The position numbers and the translations under genes were made by a program. A stretch of 39,995 nt of DNA from an uncultured Dehalococcoidia bacterium (lineage in GTDB: Bacteria > Chloroflexota > Dehalococcoidia > Lucifugimonadales > UBA1127), in the NCBI GenBank assembly GCA_913049785.1, contig CAJWXP010000019.1:1-39995 (forward strand). The letters are read 5' to 3'. The notes under the pieces are model-generated. The model was given only the letters and a program-made list of their open reading frames with translations. It ran no database searches and had not been told where the DNA came from. Every line of letters begins with the position of its first letter. The first letter of the stretch is position 1. Positions 35,496-39,995 of the stretch are shown here, one piece after another.

Positions 35496-36005
35496 CTACT
35501 GGGCGACAGCCTGCGCTTCCTGTGTTGCGCCTATCGGGCGGGCTTTATCCGTTGGAGGCAGCTTGACGAACTTGTGGCCGGTGCGCCACTCAGTCACGAT
35601 GTTCTTGGGGCTGGAGCCGTCGCAACCAAGCTTCTGTCGAAGGTGCTGGATGTGCACTTTGAGCTGGTTGGTGGTGGCGTTGTTATCGGGACCCCAGACG
35701 TGGTTCAAAAGTATTTGGTGGGGAACAACCTGCCCCGCCTTCTTCACCAGATGGAAGAGGATGCGGAACTCAATGGGGGTAAGTCGAACGTACTCCCCGG
35801 CCAACCATATCTCCCTGGCTTCAAGGTTGATGGAGAGATCACCACTGACAAACGGGCCGGTGATGGGGTCTTCTCCACTGCCGCTGATCCTGCGCATGAC
35901 TGCATGGGTGCGGGCCAGGAACTCAATGTGGCTGAAGGGCTTGGTAATATAGTCGTCCGCGCCTGCTTCAAGACCCTTAGGGTGCCTGCTCCCTGACGGT
36001 GGGCG
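35496..36005 (-). pseudogene. Remnant of an OmpR/PhoB-family response regulator
   Basis: The frame, read from just after the hydrolase stop, gives GLEAGADDYITKPFSHIEF and ARTHAVMRRI, the last ~30 residues of a receiver domain with its conserved Lys, then a full winged-helix DNA-binding domain: GDLSINLEAREIWLAGEYVR, LTPIEFRILFHLVKKAGQVV, VWGPDNNATTNQLKVHIQHL, RQKLG, RTGHKF. The first ~85 receiver residues, including the phosphorylated Asp, are missing and no start codon fits. An ATG at 35897 could only give the DNA-binding half. The break coincides with a CCTGACGGT repeat module (35992-36000), and no sensor kinase is near. Confidence 0.8.
35992..36000 (+). repeat. Second-module repeat fragment at a gene break
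   Basis: CCTGACGGT, preceded by GCTC as in the copies at 38255 and 39617. It lies exactly between the hydrolase stop codon and the broken end of the response-regulator remnant. Confidence 0.5.
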
Positions 36006-36932
36006 TTAAGCCCAGACGGCTTTGCCTCGAGGTAGTTGACCGCTATCGCCCAGACCCTTCAACCACTTACTGGTGATATCCCAGACTTCCTTCCGGTGTT
36101 CGCTGTAGAAGTGGTTTGCGCCTTCCACGTACTCGAAAGTGAAGTGGTCGAACTCCCCTGCTAGCTTCTGCAACTCTTGTGGCAGGCCGAGGAACGGGAA
36201 CTCCCCCAAAGGCTCCGTAGTGCCGATGTATGACAGGAGAGGCATCGACACAGATGGGATGTGCTTGACGATGTCGTACTGCTCTTCCGGGCCGTACTTG
36301 TCGATGTAGGTGCCTGCGCTAACGAGCAGCGGCACCGGGTACTGCACTTGTATTAACTGCTCCGGGTGGCCCGCATCGATGTGGCTCTTGGCGATGTCGA
36401 TGGTCTCCTGGAAGCGCTTACCTATATCCTTCACCTCGCCCCAGTTCTCTGTGCCGGCGTACATGCCGTAGCTGAACCGTGGCGGCGACGCGGCGATGAC
36501 ACACTGGACTCGGAAGTCATTTTCCATGGCGGCATGGTAGATGGTCTTGACCGCGCCCAGGCTGTGGCCCCATATGCCGATGCGCTCATAGCCGGCCTGC
36601 TGAGCGAAATCGATCCATGCTTCCCAGTCGGCGCGTGAGCTATCGATGACCTCGTACGCGGCACCGAGCTTGACGCGCTCGCCATTCATGGTCGCCTGGC
36701 TGATGGGGTCGTGACCTCGATTGTTGACGCGTATGGCAGCGCACCCGTTCTCGGCAAGCCACGGGCCCCAGTCCTCGAAGGGGCTGGCTCCGTAGAAGTT
36801 ACCCGCTACACCGTGGTGTAGGATCATGACGTCTACCGGAAACTGCGATTTACCGGGCGATGCGGGCTTCAGCCAGGAGCCGTCCAAGCGTACGCCATCT
36901 TTGGTGCGTACATTCACTAATTCAACACTCAT
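36006..36932 (-). CDS. Alpha/beta hydrolase
   Basis: A 308-residue alpha/beta hydrolase. It has the oxyanion strand MILHHGVAGNFYG, a conserved RVNNRGHD, the nucleophile elbow GIWGHSLGAVKTI with the catalytic Ser, and a C-terminal His in YVEGANHFYSEH. Substrate is unknown; the shape resembles esterase/dienelactone-hydrolase-type enzymes. A strong GGGGAGG lies 9-13 bases before the ATG. It is divergent from the luciferase-like oxidoreductase gene, suggesting joint regulation in a catabolic setting. Confidence 0.87.
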   Translation of the reverse strand: MSVELVNVRTKDGVRLDGSWLKPASPGKSQFPVDVMILHHGVAGNFYGASPFEDWGPWLAENGCAAIRVNNRGHDPISQATMNGERVKLGAAYEVIDSSRADWEAWIDFAQQAGYERIGIWGHSLGAVKTIYHAAMENDFRVQCVIAASPPRFSYGMYAGTENWGEVKDIGKRFQETIDIAKSHIDAGHPEQLIQVQYPVPLLVSAGTYIDKYGPEEQYDIVKHIPSVSMPLLSYIGTTEPLGEFPFLGLPQELQKLAGEFDHFTFEYVEGANHFYSEHRKEVWDITSKWLKGLGDSGQLPRGKAVWA

Positions 36933-36961
36933 CTGTCATGCCTCCCCAATAATTGCGTCGC

Positions 36962-36970
36962 ATGATAGCA
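36962..36970 (-). promoter_or_regulatory. Extended -10 promoter of the hydrolase
   Basis: On the minus strand TGCTATCAT (36970-36962) is an extended -10, about 30 bases before the ATG. No good -35 is seen at the right distance. Confidence 0.45.
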
Positions 36971-37010
36971 GACTCTATTCTATAAAGAGCAAACGACCCG
37001 AAGGGACCCG

Positions 37011-37039
37011 TTGACATCGCCTAGCTGCGTGGGCAGACT
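37011..37039 (+). promoter_or_regulatory. Promoter of the luciferase-like oxidoreductase gene
   Basis: TTGACA (37011-37016), 17 bases, CAGACT (37034-37039): perfect -35 with a weak -10, predicting a start near 37046, about 24 bases before the ATG. Confidence 0.55.
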
Positions 37040-37069
37040 GTGGGGCAATCTACAGGAAATGAGCGCGCA

Positions 37070-38200
37070 ATGAAGTTTGGACTGTTTTACGAGTGGCCTA
37101 ACCCGGAACTGCGTGATTGGAAGACCCTCTTTGATGAGGGAATGGAGCAGATCCAGTACTCGGAGGAGATGGGGTTCGATTACTGCCTGGTTGCGGAGCA
37201 CCATTTCTCCAACTACGGAAACTCGCCTGCGCCGCTGTTGCAAGCCATGGCCATCGCAGAGCGCACCAAACGCATCAAGATAGCTACAGCCGTGCTGGTG
37301 CTGCCTATCTGGAACCCGCTGCGACTGGCGGAAGAGGTGGCGGTGCTGGACAACCTATCGAACGGCAGGTTCATCTGTGGCATCGGTCGAGGCTACCAGC
37401 CCCACGAGCTTGCTCGATTCGATGTGACGGTGGAGGGCTCTCGACAGCAGTTCCTGGAGTCGCTCGACGTGATGATCAAGGCGTGGACTGAGGACGAATC
37501 GTTCACGTACGACGGCGAGTACATCAAGATACCCAACGAGACGGTGGTGTGGCCCAAACCCCTGACCAAGCCCTATCCGCCGCTGTGGGTGGCCGGCACC
37601 AGCGTGGAGACGATGCAGCTTGCGGCCAAGTGGGACATGATGCCCATCACTACGGGCCTGCTGGGCGCTGGCGGCGTGCGCTCCCACCTGACATCGTTTG
37701 TGCAGGCGTTGAAGGCGGAGGGGAAGGACTACCACCGCCCAGATCTTGGCTTGCAATCGATCACCCAGGTTGCCGCAACGGACGCCGAGGCTCTGGAGGA
37801 GTTGGACCAAGCTCGATGGCAGATACGTGCCGGTCGTGCATTGAACCGGCTCGAGGTCACCAACGGGCGCGTGTCAGCAGGCCCGTTCGAGGGCGAGCTG
37901 GACGAGAAAGGCTTGCAAGAATCGTTGTTCTTCGGGAGCCCAGACACGATCATCAAGAAGTTCCAGCAGGCGGCGCAACTAGGCGTGACACATGTGAGCA
38001 ACTGGATGATGTTCGGCAACATCACACACGAGAAGATCATGCGCTCCATCAAGTTCATGGGCGAAGAGGTCATTCCGGCGATGAAGGACGTGGAGCCGCC
38101 GATGGAGCTGTACGACGAACTGGTGAACGCGCCGGCAGTGACCACAGCGGAGCTGCAAGCAGCCCGATTCCGTGGGCCTTCCCCCTCAGACGTGACCTAG
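37070..38200 (+). CDS. Luciferase-like (LLM class) flavin-dependent oxidoreductase
   Basis: A 376-residue bacterial-luciferase-fold enzyme using FMNH2 or F420H2. Typical segments are MKFGLFYEWPNPEL, FDYCLVAEHHFSNYGNSPAP, IKIATAVLVLPIWNPLRLAE, EVAVLDNLSNGRFICGIGRG, YPPLWVAGTSVET and FFGSPDTIIKKFQQAAQLGV. I start at the ATG at 37070, with AGGAAATGAG upstream; a GTG at 37040 would add 10 residues. Such enzymes hydroxylate or oxidise diverse organics, and SAR202-type Chloroflexota are known to carry many; the substrate here is unknown. Confidence 0.9.
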   Translation: MKFGLFYEWPNPELRDWKTLFDEGMEQIQYSEEMGFDYCLVAEHHFSNYGNSPAPLLQAMAIAERTKRIKIATAVLVLPIWNPLRLAEEVAVLDNLSNGRFICGIGRGYQPHELARFDVTVEGSRQQFLESLDVMIKAWTEDESFTYDGEYIKIPNETVVWPKPLTKPYPPLWVAGTSVETMQLAAKWDMMPITTGLLGAGGVRSHLTSFVQALKAEGKDYHRPDLGLQSITQVAATDAEALEELDQARWQIRAGRALNRLEVTNGRVSAGPFEGELDEKGLQESLFFGSPDTIIKKFQQAAQLGVTHVSNWMMFGNITHEKIMRSIKFMGEEVIPAMKDVEPPMELYDELVNAPAVTTAELQAARFRGPSPSDVT

Positions 38201-38267
38201 CCAGGGCGCAGCCCTGGACCGATATGCCCGCGGGAGCCTGAGGCTCCTTTGCTCCCTGACGGTTATC
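38201..38267 (+). repeat. Dispersed repeat and hairpins after the luciferase-like gene
   Basis: CCAGGGCgcaGCCCTGG (38201-38217) plus ACC begins right after the stop codon. GGAGCCtgaGGCTCC (38233-38247) then TTT forms a second hairpin that could serve as a terminator. GCTC plus CCTGACGGTTATC (38255-38267) is the second repeat module. Confidence 0.65.
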
Positions 38268-38275
38268 TGACATAG

Positions 38276-38303
38276 TTGGACACTATCCGGGCTATGGTAT
38301 CTA
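38276..38303 (+). promoter_or_regulatory. Promoter of the MFS transporter gene
   Basis: TTGGAC (38276-38281), 16 bases, TATCTA (38298-38303) lies just beyond the repeat and about 28 bases before the GTG start. Confidence 0.55.
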
Positions 38304-38330
38304 AACGCAATAACCCCAAGAGGAAAATCA

Positions 38331-39596
38331 GTGGATGAAGCCCCTGCCCCAGTGACCGAGCACAAGGCCAGACGCCAATACTTCAAGACGTTTGAATCGC
38401 TGCAGTTCCGTGACTACCGCTTCTTATGGGCCGGCACGTTTGCGGCCAGCGCAGGGCAATGGCTCCAACTGGTCGCTTTGAGCTGGCTGATCTTTGACCT
38501 GACGGGGTCTGCTGTCCAGCTTGGGGCCGTCAATGGGATCAGGCTGGTTCCGTTCCTTTTTGCAGGGCCTATAGGGGGCGCGGCCGCTGATCGGTATGAC
38601 CGCCGGATACTGCTGGTCGCCTCTCATCTGTTCCTTGCAGTCACGGGACTTGTCTTTGCCATCGATATCGCAGTGGGTGCCCTGGAGATATGGCATATCT
38701 ACGTGTTTACGCTGGTGGGCGGCCTGGGATTCACCTTTGGAAACCCCATCAGGCAGTCGCTGATACCGCAGCTGGTGCCGCCAAGCTACATGATGAACGC
38801 CATCGCCCTGGGGTCCGCAGCATTCAACGTCAGCAGGGCCATAGGACCGGCGGTGGCCGGACTCCTCATCGCGACGGTTGGGGTTGCAAGCAACTTCTTC
38901 ATTCAGGCTGGCTTCTACGTGGTGGTGGTTGTTTTGCTGATGCAGATCAGGAATTTTGGTGAACAGGGCGAATCGTCGAAGGAAGGGCCCGCCGATTCGC
39001 TCTGGGGAAAGCTGGCGGAGGGCATCCGATACGCAACGCGGGAGCGGCTGGTGCTCCTGCTGCTGGCGCTTACGCTGGTGCCTAGCTTGCTACTGATCCC
39101 GTACACCGCAATGGTGCCGGTGTTTGCGGAGGAAGTCTTTGATGTTGGGCCCAAAGGGCTTGGCTACCTGTTCTCATCCGGCGGAACGGGAGCACTGGTG
39201 GGGACGTTGATAGTGGCATCCCTTGGCAATATTCAGTGGAAGGGTTGGTTGCTGGTGGTCAGCGCTCTGGGGTGGGGCATCAGCGTGACGCTGTGGGCAT
39301 TGACTCCCTGGTTCCTTGTATCCCTGGCCATGATCTTTCTGGTGGGTGTCACCCAGATGACGTACCTGACGACGAACAACACGATTATCATGACAATCGT
39401 GCCGAACGAGTTCCGGGGCAGGGTCATGAGTCTGTGGATGCTGGACTTTGGGCTGGTGCCCATCGGTACGGTTGCTGCGGGGTTCCTGGCAGAGTGGATA
39501 GGTGCGCCGAAGGGTATTGCCATCATGGCGGCGGTCGGTTTTGTGTTCATGGCTGTTATGTTCGTCTTCTTCCCGGTGCTCAGGCGGATTCGCTGA
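38331..39596 (+). CDS. MFS transporter (MFS_3/EntS-like exporter)
   Basis: A 421-residue major-facilitator protein with about 12 helices. Features are FQFRDYRFLWAGTFAASAGQ read as LQFRDYRFLWAGTFAAS and WLQLVALSWLIFDLTGSA, the A-loop signature PIGGAAADRYDRRILLV, NPIRQSLIPQLVPP, and ALGSAAFNVSRAIGPAVAGL, all typical of drug/siderophore exporters of the MFS_3 type. The start is GTG at 38331 with AGAGGAAA upstream. Substrate is unknown. It follows the luciferase-like gene with its own promoter. Confidence 0.9.
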   Translation: MDEAPAPVTEHKARRQYFKTFESLQFRDYRFLWAGTFAASAGQWLQLVALSWLIFDLTGSAVQLGAVNGIRLVPFLFAGPIGGAAADRYDRRILLVASHLFLAVTGLVFAIDIAVGALEIWHIYVFTLVGGLGFTFGNPIRQSLIPQLVPPSYMMNAIALGSAAFNVSRAIGPAVAGLLIATVGVASNFFIQAGFYVVVVVLLMQIRNFGEQGESSKEGPADSLWGKLAEGIRYATRERLVLLLLALTLVPSLLLIPYTAMVPVFAEEVFDVGPKGLGYLFSSGGTGALVGTLIVASLGNIQWKGWLLVVSALGWGISVTLWALTPWFLVSLAMIFLVGVTQMTYLTTNNTIIMTIVPNEFRGRVMSLWMLDFGLVPIGTVAAGFLAEWIGAPKGIAIMAAVGFVFMAVMFVFFPVLRRIR

Positions 39597-39616
39597 GAGC
39601 CTTAGACCCTTTTGCT

Positions 39617-39628
39617 CCTGCGGTTGCC
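39617..39628 (+). repeat. Second-module copy of the dispersed repeat
   Basis: CCTGCGGTTGCC, preceded by CTTTTGCT, closely matches CTCCTTTGCTCCCTGACGG at 38244. It lies between the convergent MFS and PPOX-like genes, touching the latter's stop codon. A further copy of this module, CCTGCGGTTACC, is at 9032-9043 after gap. Confidence 0.6.
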
Positions 39629-39995
39629 TAATGCGATCGGTTTGAGTCCTTTCCTGACGCCTTTGCTATCTTCGTCTGGTCGCTCTCTGGGAGCACGTCC
39701 CTATCCTGGTTGAGTTTCCAGTCGGGCATAGGTGTCTCAGCACCTACGTGGGGCACGAAGTGTGACCGCTCTACCAGTTGCATCTTGTGGATGTATCGAG
39801 GGCAGTTGGGGAACACTTCCTGAACGCTGACCCGCACAATGAACTGCGCTTCCGGGTACTCAGCCATCAGCGGGTCGTCCCAATCCACCGATGCCTGGCC
39901 GTTCAAACGCATGCGACGCTGGTTTTCGAAATCGATGAACAGCATGCCAACGCTGCCTGTTTCCAGTACGTTGCCCATGGACATGTACATGCCGT
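39628..39995 (-). CDS. Pyridoxamine 5'-phosphate oxidase-like FMN-binding protein, C-terminal part (cut by window edge)
   Basis: The 122 or so C-terminal codons of a PPOX-fold protein; the gene continues right of the window. MYMSMGNVLETGSVGMLFID and FENQRRMRLNGQASVD match the beta strands of the split-barrel FMN family in which the N...VGLLFIDF...R.RLNG pattern is standard. The later NCPRYIHKMQLVERS fits the C-terminal part of these proteins. A basic tail follows (DQTKIAKASGKDSNRSH). Substrate and cofactor are not determinable. The stop codon TAG is at 39630-39628. Confidence 0.85.
   Translation of the reverse strand, partial: GMYMSMGNVLETGSVGMLFIDFENQRRMRLNGQASVDWDDPLMAEYPEAQFIVRVSVQEVFPNCPRYIHKMQLVERSHFVPHVGAETPMPDWKLNQDRDVLPESDQTKIAKASGKDSNRSH

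Noticed and set aside
35475-35996. 173-residue plus-strand open frame
   Set aside because: It is the shadow of the response-regulator remnant; only the minus strand gives a recognisable winged-helix domain.
37040-37069. GTG start for the luciferase-like enzyme
   Set aside because: The ATG at 37070 has a better ribosome site and begins at the family N-terminus.

Overview
The window looks like chromosomal DNA from a free-living member of the Chloroflexota, probably a Dehalococcoidia/SAR202-type lineage. The main pointers are a giant membrane protein with the Chlor_Arch_YYY domain, an EF-P whose acceptor loop reads MQQRAP instead of the usual PGKG, stand-alone small RCK proteins, PT-rich lipoproteins and a luciferase-like flavin enzyme gene. 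This placement is inferred from gene content. G+C looks to be in the middle-to-high 50s %, apart from one AT-rich stretch near 31.1-31.4 kb. I saw no tRNA, rRNA, CRISPR array, insertion sequence or phage gene.

Layout. 1-6.0 kb, minus strand: the pyrimidine operon pyrR-pyrB-pyrC-DUF3054-carA-carB, headed by a complete PyrR-type attenuator; carB runs off the window. 6.1-9.0 kb, plus strand: a SLOG/TIGR00725 protein followed by the glycolytic pair eno-gap. 9.2-13.5 kb: a 1430-residue glycosyltransferase-like/YYY membrane protein with a probably leaderless message. 13.6-18.3 kb, minus strand: a potassium-uptake block (trkH-ktrA, then usp-RCK-RCK) with pheA at its end. 18.5-22.2 kb, plus strand: metF, rdgB, moaA and an unusual fusion of an RNase H-like domain to MoaC. 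22.2-24.0 kb, minus strand: a lipoprotein serine protease and a formyltransferase-like protein. 24.1-30.9 kb, plus strand: a ThiO-like oxidase, aroQ-pepP, efp, xseA, a small membrane protein, a lipoprotein cytochrome c, xseB and a PHP-domain protein. 31.4-33.3 kb: an orphan peptide-type ABC binding lipoprotein behind an AT-rich leader. 33.5-34.2 kb: a membrane-anchored J-like/septum-formation-like protein. 34.2-36.9 kb, minus strand: a MetE-like protein interrupted by one in-frame TGA at its zinc-ligand cysteine, a response-regulator remnant and an alpha/beta hydrolase. 37.1-40 kb: a luciferase-like flavin enzyme, an MFS exporter and a PPOX-like protein cut by the window edge.

Most of the window is core metabolism: UMP synthesis, glycolysis, phenylalanine and shikimate steps, folate, molybdenum cofactor, translation and DNA repair. 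The right end looks accessory, with an oxidoreductase, a hydrolase, an exporter and decaying genes bordered by short repeats.

The observations I rate highest are: (1) the MetE-like gene with TGA exactly at the H-x-C zinc-ligand position, the rest of the protein intact and a small SECIS-like hairpin downstream; (2) the RNase H-like/MoaC fusion; (3) a two-module dispersed repeat (hairpin plus GGACC, then CCTG[A/C]CGGTTACC) in one orientation across the window; (4) a decayed copy of the carB start next to a palindromic element between carA and carB; (5) the textbook PyrR attenuator.
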